Positions 25,901-40,900 of a stretch of DNA of 64,000 nucleotides are shown piece by piece. The DNA comes from Trogon surrucura (Eukaryota; Chordata; Aves; Trogoniformes; Trogonidae): positions 1,240,001 to 1,304,000 of the forward strand of contig CM036620.1 of assembly GCA_020746105.1 (NCBI GenBank), read 5' to 3'. The translations under genes were made by a program, and so were the position numbers. Numbering within the stretch: position 1 is the stretch's first letter; each line of letters begins with the position of its first letter. Under the pieces are notes generated by a model, which saw only the letters and a list, made by a program, of their open reading frames with translations, was not told where the DNA came from and searched no databases.

Positions 25901-28900
25901 GGATGTCAAAGCTCCTGATCTGGATCTCCTGCAGTCCAAACAACATTTTAAGGCTTGGTTATGCGTGCCTTCTACTAAGAGATAAATGAATCTGCAGTCA
26001 CCGAAGATTGCAGCGGGTTTATCAGGAAAAAATACTTGCTAGAAAGTTTTCAAGTCAGTACAGTGCTCGGGAAAGAAAAAGTATCAGTGCAATATAATGA
26101 AGACAGCTGTCTAATTGAATAAGATACTCATCACCAAAGTCTTCTACAATGCACGTTTTCCTTGTGGCTTGGCTGCAGAATTCCCCAGCTAAATCAGAGC
26201 AAGTCACACAACCTCCTTCGAAAGTCAATCATACAACCGATAACGAGGGGAAAATAAATATATAAAAATAATACAGGTATATAAATAATACAGGGCTGCT
26301 GAAGGCTTTTTTAGCTGCTCATCTGTAGAAGATTTTGTGTGAGCTCCTGATACGATACGATCTCCCCTAAGGGCTGCTGAATCAGCAAGGTCTTTACCAG
26401 GAGACACGCATCCGAAATACGATGGGAGGAAGAGGCAGCGCGTTGCGTTACTGCTTTAGCTCATTCCACCTTGGTGGCACTTGAGAACCACAAACAGAAC
26501 TTGCCGACCCACATGAGCTCCTCCGACAAAGCATCTCGCAGTTCCCAGGTGCAATGGAGCCATCAGCGAGCGCCTGCAGAGCAGGATTTCCCGACGTTTT
26601 TCTTACCTGCGGGACTTCCGACCCTCACAAAGCCCTGGGAACGGGGCGGGAAGGCTGGTTCCCACGTCACAACCCGGCAGATGCTTCTGCGGGGTTTTTG
26701 TGGTTTATTCCACACACTCTCTCGTGAACATCGACCATCCCACGGCCAAACCACATAGAAATTTCGGGGTTTATTCTCAGAGGCGCTTATTTCAGCGGAG
26801 GGTCCTCCCTTCCCGAAGCCTCAGCTTGGTAACTTATATCTCAGCAACCACATGCATTTAAGAGCAGTTATCCAAATTAAACCAGGACACGTAACAAAGG
26901 TCGTTGTTACATTCGCACCCACATTCTCCATTTTTGGAAAATGAATATTTATGCACTCGTTGAGAATATTATTTAGCTGGCACTGTAATGATTCCTAGGT
27001 CATGGTTCTTCTTTATAGTTTTTACAGCAGTAGAATAGAACATTCAGAAAATGCCTCATGATAGAATTTTTGCATGCCCTGAAAAGCTGGGTGCTTCACA
27101 TTACGAAACCCCAGCAATTATGATGAAAACACAGGAAGGCTTAGGAAATCCAAAATGGCGCTTGATAATTAGACAAACTCCTTGATAATTAGACAAACTC
27201 CTAAAGCTCCTTAGTTTTCGCTTTAATGCCTAATCTTTGCCCAGCGCTGGCTTGCCAATTACGGCATAAATATATATAATGCTTCAAGATGCAAACCCTA
27301 GCCTTTAAATTGATCCCATGCCAGGCTAACACTCGGAACTTTATAAGTTTATAAGTTTATAAGCAGATACTTAAAAAGCCAAACACATCACCTGAGCAAA
27401 GGCCCTCCCTAAAAGCAGTGCAACAATTGATGTGGGGCAAATTTTGCCCTAAAATTCATTTTTAGCTGTATTTAGAAAACAGAGCTTTTAACTTCTACTA
27501 TTTTAGGACTGCCACCATCCTCTAGAAGGGAGACCAACTAAGTAAATCAAGTTTTTAATCTTCTAACTCTGCTACGTGAACATGAAGAAGGAGAACACAA
27601 CGCGGTAACCGCTCTCCAAGAAGCAAAACTAGAGCCTGAAAGAATCTGAGGCTTGGGAAAAAACACCTGAATATAAATAGCTGACAGAAGTTTTGTGCTT
27701 TGGAAATGCCATTTAATTACGGAAGATCAGACAAGGGCACAAAAACGTTGAGGCTGTTATTCGAAGGGATTTGAGTGGAAATATGTTTCTTCCTTTCCGT
27801 GTTCTGACGAGTCCTAGCCATTCCTTCCGTACCAAGTGGGAAAATTGTAGTTATGTGTTTCGTGGGGAGCTCAGATGAAAAAGTCACCTAAAACCCTGTC
27901 TAAAAGGTCGGTTTGGACGCAGCTGATGCAACCCCGTGCCATTTTGGAGCCTCCTGTCAGTGCTCTGCAGACTCCTAGCCTCGTTTGCTGTTTATTTCCA
28001 CATTAAATATAAACGAAAGGTTAAGCAAATGTATTAATTACGTGGTTCATTTACTTGGGTCTTTTCTTTGAAGCTATTCTGAATCATCAACTCCAAAAAT
28101 CTCAAAAAAAAAAGAAAAAAAGAACTACTTGCTTGCAACTTTCTCAAACCACTGAATACTCCCAACATCTTGATTATGAATTTGGCAGAGCAGCGGAACT
28201 GACCTGAGGTACTTGTCTCGTAGTAATTTCAGTTCTTAACGCTTGAATTCTTTGCAAAATTAAATCTCAGGGTTCTTATTTCGCGCAAAAGGAAAAGAGG
28301 GACAAGAAAGGTTGCTACTACTGCATTACTAACAGAACAACTGTAAAATAAAGCAGAGTTTAACTGTGTACAACTAACAGAACATACCTAATATTAGCTC
28401 TCAAATTAATTAACTGAAAAGTAGAAAATCTCACTGTGTCCAATTGTTACTATCTGGTAGATGTACTTGATTTGCCTTGAAGTGCTCAGTAACCTCTCCT
28501 TTAACAAATTTTTTAAAGGACATATTAAAATCATTCTGTACTTACCGGATTGAGAACCACCGTGAAGAACAACTCCCCACCTTGGATACTTTTGTCTAGT
28601 TCCTTTGGGCCTCCAGGATACTCTTTGTAGAAAATCGTGTGGGTGAATAAGCCACAAGTTTGCCTAGGAAGCACCTGAATTTATGGTTAAAAAAAAAAAA
28701 AAAAAAGAAAAGACTCAAGAGAACTTCACAAACCAAAAATGTTTATACTTTCAACAAGATAATAACAATTATATAACGATCTAGTTTGACTTACACACCG
28801 ATGGATTAATAAATACCGAAAGAAACAATGTGTATTATTGGTGAAATCATAACATCCAAAAATTCATATTTTATTTGAAACTGGAGATTGATCTCAACCC

Positions 28901-31900
28901 CTGAGTTACAATTTTGTCTGTAACACCTGATACTAAACTCGAGTATTTCAAGCCTAATCATCAAAAATTTCAAAATGTTTAAATTTTGAAACACAATCTG
29001 AAATATTATCAGTCTGTATTGTACTAATCAGTTCCGTTTTTCATTTGAATGATGGGTTTGGTGTAAATTTAAACAGGGATTTGAAAGTCACTGGGGTTTT
29101 TTTGGCTTAGGCATCACCACCAATAATAATTCCACATCGACACATGATGAATTTTGCCAGTAACGCTCATTCCAAGAAAGATTTGTTTCTCATTTAACTC
29201 TGCTAGTTTTGCAAGATCAGCTGCGTTAAAAAGTAGCATAAATAAAAGGGTTTTCTAAAAACAACCTTCTGAATGGGAAAAACTAATAACTTCAGTCAGG
29301 TTTTACAGTAGAAATTCCAAATATTTTCTAGCAATTTCATAAAATAATTTGCTGGAAGGTATTTCAATTATGTCTGTCTTGTATGGAAAATGAAAAGCTG
29401 TTGGTTTGTATTGTATGAACGTTCATAAACTGGGATTTTTCTTTAACATTTTAGTGCCATTTAAACACTTACTATATGACAGCTTCACCTTTGAAAGCAC
29501 ACAAATCCCTTACTGGCACCGACTGTGGCTTTGTGGAGACTCGTCGTTGCATGTCTCAACCTCTTTTTTGTAACGTACAGGATGCTGTGACCACAGACCG
29601 TAAATTCTGTGTTGACAGAAAATGCGAGGAATTTGTGCGTTCGCTATAAACTCGCGCTTTTTCAAAACCTTTGGATTTCACTGATGGAATACGAGAACAA
29701 TCCCCCACAACAGACAGAGAACGACGCCCTACGGGATGGGAAACGCTCCGGCAAACCTTACACGATGATTTGATTACCGAATGTATTCATCACTCGAAGC
29801 CTGCACATGTAAAATATTAATGCGTTTGCCCTGGAGAACTGAAAATTTGAGACTCCCAGGAAAAAAAAAGCGGTTTTCTATGACTGTTCTTGGAAATAGA
29901 TTTTTGGCCCCGGTGTCCTCGTGTTCAGTCTCATTATGCGTCCTCCGATGACACGTTTATACAAAAATTCATAAAGGAGATTTCAGGAGGATCTGAGCCC
30001 ATCGGTCTTCCTCAAATGCTTCACGCCCCCCGAGTGCATCCACAAACCCGTTGTTTCACGAGCAGCGATCGCTCCGAAAAGAGCCAAGGGGAGCTCAAAC
30101 CTGCTACGCTGTTGATTTTTTTTTTTCTTCTTCCCGGATGTCTGGCGATCGTTTGAAGTCGCTTCGCCCAAAAATAGAACCAAACTTTTAAATGTTATCA
30201 TTTGGCTTAGAAAACTGGTCTCCATGGCAACTCGAGGACGATCCCAAGATTCTGTCACAGGCGAAGTGGCAGCCGTGAGCTACGGCACTTGACCCTTCCG
30301 CCGCTCTCCTACGTGCTCCAGAAGAAAGTTACCCAAGAACGTGGCACCGGGTGTTTCGAAAAGTTGTTTTGAAACCCTCCTCAGATCCTAACGACAACGC
30401 GAGAATCAGAAATAGCCGACGCCCCAGCGACCAGATGGCATTAACGTAACGCCTTCCGTGTCGGCTGTGCGTGTAACCCCTTTTTTTTTTTCCTTTTTTT
30501 GTCAAAAAAACTCCCTCGTGCGCCAAGATCCTGATTCTCAGATGGCATTAAACCAGCAAAACTCCTTTTTGCAGTTAATGGTACCGTGCAAATTTAAAAC
30601 CTGCTAGAAATCTAACCCGTAATAGCCTGTTAAAAGATGCAAAGTTGGCTTTTTTAACTTGAGATTTCTGAAGCAGTATTAGGAGTGAAAGGAGAACAGT
30701 TAACAGCCTGGCAAGTGTTAACACTGAGTGTCTGGAGGCCACCTTCATCAGCGGTAACATCACCATCAGCAGGCTGATTTTAATTAACAAGATACTGTCA
30801 AATCTATCTTGCTACTTATGCATAGCAATATGCGCTTCTCACAGCGTGAACTTCCACGATACGGTGTTTTCCCACTTAAAAAAACCCCCAAATTGTTCGT
30901 AAAGCAGCGGATCTGAACGTGATAAACACAGCTCACCATGATGTTTTTGTGGATGAAGCCTCGTCTAAACCTCGCGGGCTTCAGGTGGGGGTATTCTTCT
31001 GTGCTGGTCACTCTGATGTTCCAGACCTTCTTCCAAGCATCATAAAGCTGAACGTGTACTGGGTAGACTCCAGAATGGTGTGGAGCCACCGCGTAGCCCA
31101 AATCCGTTGGAATGCCGTGTTCCTGAAACATCACAGAACAACCACTGCTTTCAAACATTGCACAAACTTGAAATTCTGGCATTTCTGGAATCCTTGGTTT
31201 GCGAGAGGGGACCAACAGGTCTGAAATGCCGACACGTAACGGAGATGGAAGGCAGCAGAGTGAAGATGAACCGGGATTTTAATATAAAATCTTTTAAAAT
31301 AAATACTGTTATGAGGATACTCATAAAAAAGAGTGATACAGAAGGATTTCACACTGATTTCTTCAATTTACACTAAACAGAACGCTGCCCTCCTCAAGAT
31401 CTTGCACAGAATTTGCTCATAAACTAAGAATTCAAGAAGTTACGGGCACATGCTCAAGAAAATGGGCAGCATTTGGCAGCTAAAATAATAAAAAAGTGAT
31501 TTCCACTACATGTCCCTACACAATTAATTGGATTGCAAGCTGAATTTCACAGAAAGTCGCTGAATTTCACAGAAAATCACTGCATTTCCTCTCTAGTCCA
31601 CTCAAAACAAACAAAAAAATAAATATTCAGAAACAAGCTTAATCATTTCAGTGTCCTTTTAAAAAAAAAGAGAAACAATAACCACTTGTAAAATCCTGAA
31701 GATGATAGGCAAGGAGAAGTGCCTTTGCATAGCCTTCAAATCTGTTCAAGAGGTTTTTGCGTATTTTTGCACTTTTATGGTCATCTTCACTCTCCTTTAC
31801 TAAATATACTTTGCGTGCAAAGGTAAGCGTTGATTGACACTTGCGTCTCTTCTGAATAAACTTGATACTAAGGAATAAACCTGATACTAAGGAACTTGAT

Positions 31901-34900
31901 ACTAAGGAATACGAAAAATTGGGTAAATCTTCTCTCAAAAAAAATTGGGTATGTGACCTAAGTCAAATAAACTGGAGCTCTGCAGGAAAGCTGACATCCA
32001 GGCCTTGAAAAGCTTAAATAGTCTGGATTCAGCACTAGGTGTACCTGGTATAATTTAAATATGACAACTTTACTAACAGCTCCAGACTCACAAGAAGCAG
32101 CATTTTCTTCTGCTCCCAAAGAACATCAGAAATAAGACACAGATATTTCAATTTCTTCCCTTTAGCGTGCATAAACTTGAGAAATAAAGATCTTGACAGA
32201 ACGTGCCAGGAATTGATTCTCTAACATCCCGTTTAGTCTCCTTCCCTCAGCTATAAACAAGTGTGGGATTTTTTTTTATAGGGTTTCTCCCTCAAGTTTT
32301 ACAACGCTCAGTAATAAATACATAATTACAAGCTTTTGTTCTAATTATGTGGCACGTGCCAGTGCCTCCGTTATTTCTCAGGGACTGTAATTCCCACGTT
32401 GCGGATCCCGCACGCAACGCACACATCCAGTTGGAGAACGCACGAGGCATCGGCAATTTCAGCCTCTTTCAGAAAAGGAGGATACTTATCTTTGGTGTTA
32501 ATTTAAATTCTTTAAGCAAATGAAACGTAACGAGTAGTGCCGTGTCTATACATAACTTCAGACACAAAAAAATTGAATATACTATATCTGTAAGTATTAA
32601 GAGAGCTCCAAGTAGTGAAGGAAATAGAAATTGTCACTTAAAACAGGGTTGAATATGAATTTCTGTAATAACATAGTTTAATGGTTACATACTGGAGACT
32701 AACCCCAGAGGATGTCTCAGGTCACACCGGAACTACAAGAACTAATTTAATTTCCCCTGGAGCTTGCAAGAGCACACTGAATCACAGGAAAAAAGGAATT
32801 TTGGACACGGGATTTTTAAAATGTCATGGTTCTAACTTCTACTGAAAAGCTTTTCTTTAAAGGAAGCAGTAAATCTGAGCTGGCTTCTTCTCAGGACACC
32901 TACAGGTCACAGTGAACTGGGTAAAATCTTTGGTCAAAGGAATGCATGTACCTTATTTACTTAAAATTTTCAAATTATATCAAATTATAATCCCTTGATA
33001 TTCTAGGTATATACTTCCTCCTACACCCACTGACACGTGACCATAAATTCACTCTTTTTGTTCTGGTATTTTGAATAAAGCAATCAAAAAAAATAAATAA
33101 ATCTAACTTCAATCGAGAAGGAAATCCAAGCTGCAGAGAAACAGAATTTTCACGGTACTTTGTGAAAAATTTGAGATTAAAACATGTTCTGCACGGATTG
33201 ATTTTCCAACAGAATAGGAATAGTGGTTTCTCAATACCTAAAATCACTCCATAATGCAAAAATAGGACTCACTAAGGCAAATTTTTTGTTGAGGATCATC
33301 TGCTCCACCAGCGAGGACTCGTTGTGGAAGAGGTGAGGCTGCATGTGACTCCACATGTGGGGAAACCACCAGAACTCATCTACAGACCTCAGCAGCAGGT
33401 CATCGCCTTCGTCTTCCTCCTCAGTGCCTGCGAAAAAAAAGAAAACAACGAAAAGAAGAATATCTCTGGAGTACAGTGTCTACTTTTATTATATTCTTAC
33501 AACTGTGGCATCAGTAGCTACGGGATGGAATTAGAGAAATGGTGCACAAGACAGTTTACTCCTCCAAACTAAATCCACTGCCCAAGAAAACTCCTTTTCC
33601 TTCCGTTACCTGTGACACCCAGAAGTTATTTTTTCAAAACGTTTTCCAAAAGATTAGGCGTCATCCAATTATTTTCTCTTCCCAGCTAATTCTTACTTTC
33701 TGATCGCCCAGCAAAGAGGTGTTTGCAGACTCTACCTACACGGTTATTTCCAGACAGACCAAAGCTTAATGCAGTGTTTTAGAAGAAAAAATTTGATTTG
33801 ATACGTCACACAAATGTATATCCCAGAGCAACCTGGAAGAATAAACGATTTGTAGTTACCCTATTGCGAAAGAAACTCTTCTCTCTACTCAGACCCTTCG
33901 TCTCTACCATTCCTCCTTTCCTCCTAGTAAAAAGAGCACCATCAAAAGGGAAGATTTTAGCGTTTCATTCTTACCTGTGTGATAAAATTTCCCTGAAAAT
34001 CCCAGGTTGAAAGTGAAATTTGTGATCTGAGCTCTCAAGAGGTTCTGAGTGTCAAGCAGCGCCTGAAAAACAACAACCCACTCTATAAATACTCCTGTAG
34101 AAAACACACCTGGCGCAAAAACTCATTATGACAATATAAATATTTTTTTGCAGGTATTTGTCTTTTCAGTTGGCTTTGCTGGGACACAGCCAGGAAGGAA
34201 ATTCAGATTTCTTATGCCCCCTGACCACTGCTCCACTCGCTAGGGTCACAGTCAGGTCTCTCCCTCTCAGGCCAAGTACATATCGCAGTCACATTTCAAA
34301 ATTACTGGCGACGAAACAAGAATCCAGAAAGAAGCTGGATGAAGCCCATTGCACATCCAAGAACTTAAACCTCAATTCCCCCAGACCTGGATTTATTTCT
34401 CAGCCAGTCAGCGTACAGGCTGTGAGCATACGTGTGCTTGCACCGAACCAGTTCAGACAAAAGAAACCCCAAAACCAAGAACAGCATGCAGAAGAAAAAG
34501 GGAAAATTGTTATTAATCAGCTACAGCTTCATTCTTTTATTCCAAAACACATTTCTTGGTTTGCTGCTCTCAAGATGCACAGACTCCTTTCAGGAGCCAC
34601 CCCCCAAACTCTCACACTCTGCCGCTGTTTGCTCTCCCAGAGTCAACATCCATTATAGCACCACGATTTTAATAAAGTGATTAGAAGCATTAGCACTGTC
34701 AGAAATCATTAACTCTAAGAGTGTTATTAAGGGGGAACGTATTTAAAGGCAGGAAAAAGATTAAAATCACTGGAGATTTGCCAAGATTTAAAGCTCTAGT
34801 AGGCTCCCCAACTCTTGAAATTCCATTTGTTGCCCTGAAAAATACAACCCAGTAATCTTAAATGCAGTTTCTTTGGACAATTCATTATATGAGTGCTTTG

Positions 34901-37900
34901 GCTACATTTATTTATTTGTTTGTTTGTTTGTTTGTTTGTTTGTTTTACCAGAATCTCAACGACAATGAAATGTTAGCGTGGAAATCAGGTCCTGCTTCAG
35001 ATACAGTTCCTTAAAATATAACTCATTTCACAGATGCAGGCGATATCCACCTGTGATTATCAAAGTTCTGGCCACGGGAGCTCCTCTCCAGCTCTTTCCC
35101 AGGGCTCATCCCAATCAGTTCTGGTAAGAAAACAATCATCTCTGCCTGCAAGCTCTTGAGGGACCAGCAGTCTCCAGCAGTACTTGCCTTGTTCACCATT
35201 TCAGCAGACTGGGACATTATGCCTGAGTGTATTTATTAATCACAAAAATTGGTGAAAAAAACATCACTCGTCCATCTCCTGTTTCTTAGGTCCTCTCAAG
35301 ACCTGGGAATACTTTGCCTCTCCAGCTGCCTTCTTCAGCACTCAAGCTCCAGCAACACCAGTACAGGCAGGTTGAAGGAACAGTGCTGGCAGGATAAAGA
35401 TCATCTTTCACTGGAAAGGCTGAAAAATGTCCTGCGAACCAGGGACTCTCTAAAGGACGAGCACAATGAGGTGCAGAATGGAGAAAACTGAAAACAAGCT
35501 GGAGGCTTCTGAAGTGGAGCGTTCAGAGGAAAACCCCCCAAGGCTCTAACAAAGGCTTTTGGGCGGGTTGGGAGTGCAAAGATCGCAGAGGAGACTTCTT
35601 ATTCTAAAGAAAGGTAGCCAAGCTGCAGAGGGTTCATTATGAAAACCCATCTCTGAGCTGCTGGGAACCTGTGCAGTGAAATAATTTTCTCTTTGCACGG
35701 TTAAACGTCGGAGGTGGGTGACGTGGCGGTACACCCCTTATGTTACCAGTACATCCTGCCGGATGAAATCCCAAGTCCACCTTCTACAGAACGAACTTCC
35801 AAAGCGACGCCGTCGCATTTTTGGCCACGTAACTCCCAGTAAAGCCAACGGGAGGTCTCCTGCTGAGGGCTTGTGGTGGTGGAAGAGGCATTGGCTAGTC
35901 CCAAGGCTGTACCTGCTCCACCGGGCACAGCCCGGCCACGTCCGCTTCTTGTACCGACAAGCCGAGATAACATTTGAGTCGTCGTGCCTATGATTATTTT
36001 CTGCGCGACTTGACATTTTACTCATCTTTCAGGTTCTAAAAACAAAATGTTAAGACTCATGAAAAATATATAGTAGCAGATGGCAGGGCCTATTACTGTG
36101 AGTTTCCACCAGAAAGACAGAGAGAGAGAGAGAGAAGAGTAGGGGGACGAAGAGCCTGAAATTCCATTTCTAAATGCCGTTTCATATGCTGAAGGTAAGC
36201 TGGGGGTATTCTCTCTGTATTTTATGGCTGGTTTATAAGCAGCCCCTCGGGGTTGCAGGAGATGCTATATAAATACACTACCACTGAAGAGTATGCTTTT
36301 AGTAAAGCCTTTGTAAATGACACCTTAGCACATATGTTAGATTTTACTAGTAACATAAGGAAAATAAATTGCTGGCTCCATAATCACCTTCATGTACACA
36401 GCTACTTACTTTTCAACTTTTCCATGATCACCTTCATGTACACAGCTACTTACTTTTCAACTTTTCCTAAGCTCACATACCAGGTTTAGGAAATTCCTTG
36501 TGCCAGCAAATCAAATGTGACAATTCTACGTATGAGGAAAGACCCCATGCTTCACCAACAGACCAAAATAGTCTCAGAAAAAAACCCTGCTGCAATCCCA
36601 GGAACGGACAAAAGTTACCCCGACAGCAAGACCACAGCGTTCTTTAAATCCCTGCATCCAACGAGTTTATTGTACAACAAAAGGAATGTAAGAAATCACG
36701 TATGTTGGAAATAAAGCCAGATTCTCAGATTATTGACCAGCGTCACCCTATTCAAGTCAGAATTCAGAGACATCAAATTTACTGAATAAAGGAAGAGCGT
36801 TTACTTGTTTTTTCTCACCTTACGGACAGGACAAAGAGAGGCACAAGCAGATGACATGGGCTGTCAAAAGCTCAAGTAAGGCAGCAGCAAAGCCAAGGAT
36901 AAAACTCACATTGCCAAACTTTTTCCCTATCCCCACAGCCGGGAAACCATCCCGCCTCGCGTCCTCAAATATCTCTTGACGTGCTTTCACTTTACCATCT
37001 GTCACAGAGAAACCACAAGCGTCAGTCTGTCCCGGGTAAACACACAGGAGTGATTTCTTCAGCATCAACAAAAACATTGGGACCCAAACATCTCGCCTGG
37101 TCAAACAAATAAACATGGAACGCCTTGGTCTGCAGCGCCGACAAGGAACCGGGACTGCGTCCTGTGCTCAGACCAACATATTGAGGATGTTTCCCGGCTC
37201 AAAAGCTTCTAAAGCCACTTGAAAAGCAAAATCATTTATAACGCCGTTAATTTAAAATATAATGAGATGGACTGTAACTAAATGGGCAAGCGGATAGGCG
37301 TAGCCTCACAGCGCTGCAGGACTGGTGTCTTAAAAGTAGAAGCTTTGAAGTCAGTAACAAAAGCAAGAAAGGTCAGATTCATCATTTTCCAGAAATTTCC
37401 CACTTTTTCAGGAAGCAGATCTCTTCTCTCGATGTCTGCTTCACTATTTCATGTCTAACAACACTACCAAAAAAGTGCCCTGAAATTAGGAATTACTTTA
37501 CTTTGAAGAACCTGACCTTTTCTCAAGTTTCTATCAATAACGCAAAAACAGGGGAAAAAAAAAAAAAAAGAATAAAAGAGGGTTGGGGGGCGAAGAGAAA
37601 TGATGAACACAACATAGACGCGACTGAAGGTTGCATTTATGTTGCATACAAAATAATTAGGATTTTTAGAGCGTGGTGTTTATCTCCAGAGTCCTAAAAT
37701 CAGTATTTCAAATCTGGGGCGTTTGGAGGCAGCGAGAGGCAGCATGGCAAGAATAACCAGGAGATAGCCTCGCTGAAGGGCTGTCCCAAACGGCCGGGAA
37801 TCGTTATTTTATTAGACAGGCTATTTCACTTCTGAGGAAAAATGTTTCCCTCGTGATAAATTATGTATTTTGGAACATCATTAAAATTCAATGTCTATTC

Positions 37901-40900
37901 TTTCTGGATTTCCAAGATTAGCATTTTGACACCCATTACCATAAACATTTAATCTATGCAGGAGGAAGGATAATTGCTTTGGGTATACTGGGTGTATCTG
38001 GAAAGATATTTTGAATATCTCTCAGACAAAAGAGAAGAACGCTTAAATTTTCTTTGGACTGTGCACTCTCTTAACAGAGCTGACACTACAGAGGGGGCAA
38101 GAGAAGAAAAAGAACATCTTTGGCGTTTTCTGCAAATTGTTGAGCTGGCAGAGGCCATAAATTATAAATAGATCCTAAACTGTGTAAGTGAGGAAAGGAG
38201 ACCGCTCTGCAGTTTGGTGCAAGGAAGGGATCCAAGGGGACATAACCCGGCAAAAATAGAAAGACTTGTGAAGCAGAAACAGGAAAACTAAACTGCTGCC
38301 AATATGTATATTCGAGATTATAAAACACCAGGTGCAATGTGAGCTGAAGGCAACTATTCCTGCTACCTGGTACAACCAAATAAAAGGGGGTGGGGGGTGT
38401 ATATTATCAAGCTAGAGCAGCTTCAAGAAACGAATTATTATTTCAATCAAAAATATGGATTTTGTTAAGTCTATCGAGTCCTCGGAAAGATACAACAGTT
38501 CGAAAGTTCCACACCCCAGCAGGATGCCTCCTTACGAAGGACCACGGAACAGGGTGGAACTGAAAACAGAGAAATGTGTGCAAGAATTCCTCGGAGACAA
38601 AACAAAGCACCTGGTTTCGGTTACCCAAAAATTGTTGTGGTTTTCCTGACAGTTCGATCCTACCTGCAGCGATCGTGGCTGTAAATGCCCAAGCAGGGAT
38701 GCTTTGGAGCCCAGCTCTGCAGTGTGCGGGACAGGCGGAGCTCCGCGCAAGGACGCTAAAACTCTGAGTAGCCACTTCCCAAAATGTTGTCGCAGTTGAT
38801 TTTCATCAGAAGTTTTTTCATCAGAACACACTGTTTTAATGTTCCTGTGCCTTCCTTTGGAAGTTTTTTTTTAAATCACATACAATAATGATCTTGAAGA
38901 CAGTCCAATTAGACGTTTTCAAGTAATTAGGCTCTTTCATCTAGGTAAATAATATGTGCAACCACGAGATTTAAGGAATATTTCTAACTTCATTCAGCAG
39001 CTTCTTACTCTTGGAGGTTGAGACAGCAGCTAATGAGGATAAGCTAATTATGGCAAGGTAAGTTGAAGGTTTTGAATACCTGGCACCAACACTGTTTAAT
39101 AAAGTGATTAGCATGCTGTTTTCAGGTTTCTATACGAATATCTGCATTATCAGCTCTTAATTAAACTACACTTAGATGAAAGAGATTACTATTACTAAAC
39201 AGCCAAATGATCTCGTTATTCTGCAGTTAACAGAAATAAAATCCTGCACTTCTTTCAGTCAAAGGTGAAAAAACACCTAGGCCACTAGAAACAGGACTAA
39301 GAAACACCCCACTGCTGCAGAGGATAGTTTTCCCTGGATTTTGGTCAGACAGGATCCAACAGAACATTCCCCTCTTGCATTTTTGCCTAACACTCGGGTT
39401 GCTTACGGAACACCAAGTGCGAAGAGCGGAACGGAGCACAGCAGAACTCCAAGTAAAAAGGAAGCGACTCTAAAATGCAGAGAACGTCTCTTCATATTTA
39501 TCATATTTATTCATATGTATCATATTTATTAATATTTATCCTTAGTAGACAACCCAAGCTTTCACAACTTCAGATCTCCTTTGGTGGGATGCGCAATATT
39601 TTGTCGTAGAAGTAAAAACGACTGTTCAGTCGAACAGTGCGGACTTTCGGTAATCATAAAATCATTCAGGTTGGAAAAGATCTTTAAGATCATCGAGTCC
39701 AACCACTAACCACTCACCCACGTCCCTGAACACCACATCTTCTAAACACCTCCAGGGATGGTGGCTCCACCACTGCCCTGGGCAGCCTGTTCGAGTCCTT
39801 GACAACCTTTTTGGTGAAGTGATTTTTCCAATCTAAACCACCCCTGGCACAACTTGAGGAATTTCCTCTCCTCCAATCGCTTGTTCCTTGGGAGAAGAGA
39901 CGGACTCCCACCTCACTAGAACCTCCTTTCAGGATGTTGTGGAGAGCAAGCTCGGGTCACCCAGCTCAGAAAGCACGGGGATGTTATCCAAGGCTCCTAG
40001 CACATTTGCTTCTTATTTAATGCTTCCTCACGCGCCAGCTCCAGCTTTCGCTCTCGCCACAGCCATCAGGCACAGCGAGCGGCGTTTGGCTGGAGTACAA
40101 GGGCCACTCTCCAAGAAGACAGCGTCCCCTGCACAGGCTGGCCACCAGCTCCTGCCGCAGCAGAGCCCATCCTCCCTTTGGTAGAAATCTCTTACACGAC
40201 CACAGGAAAACTCAAGTCCATACACCAAGGGATGACAAGATGCTGTTCTGGTAGCTTGAGAGAGACATTGGACACTAAAGTTAAACCCTCCAAGGTTTGT
40301 TCCCTTTGTAGTTTATGCTTTTTGTCCCCCCTAGCGAGCCTAAAGCTCCTAGACAAGCACAATCTTTGTGTCCATGCTTCGTTCTACGTATTGGAGAACA
40401 AATAAAGGGTGAACAAATGGCGGTTCAAACCCACAAATTTCAATAAAGACCCCAGCAGAGCCAGGTGCTCTCCCTGTTTGGTAAAACAGGAGTCACCACA
40501 TCGCCAGCAGGTGAAATAAACTGGGTACTCCATGGCCTGACCCAACCCACTCATGAGGTTTTTTTTTTTAGTCTTTTTTTTTTTTCCCCTCCCCTAATAG
40601 ATCCAAAATAGATTCATGTGCTTCCCTTAATACTGTATCTGATTAAAAAGACCTATCCCTGTGTCTGGGGTAAGCTGAGGAACACCAAAAGCTCTATTTC
40701 TCTCCACATTCCATCTTTATTAACAGTAAAAAGAAAAAGACCCCGAATTTTCTCATTTTCTTTTTCTGCCTGAAAGCTCCGCGTCAGAAACAGCTGAGAA
40801 TTCAGCCTTCAGCTTGCTCACAAGCTAAGGGTCACAAAAATAGGTTTTTCCCTTGTCTTTATGAGTAGTTATAAAGCTGCTGAATGAAACTCCCTGCTAC

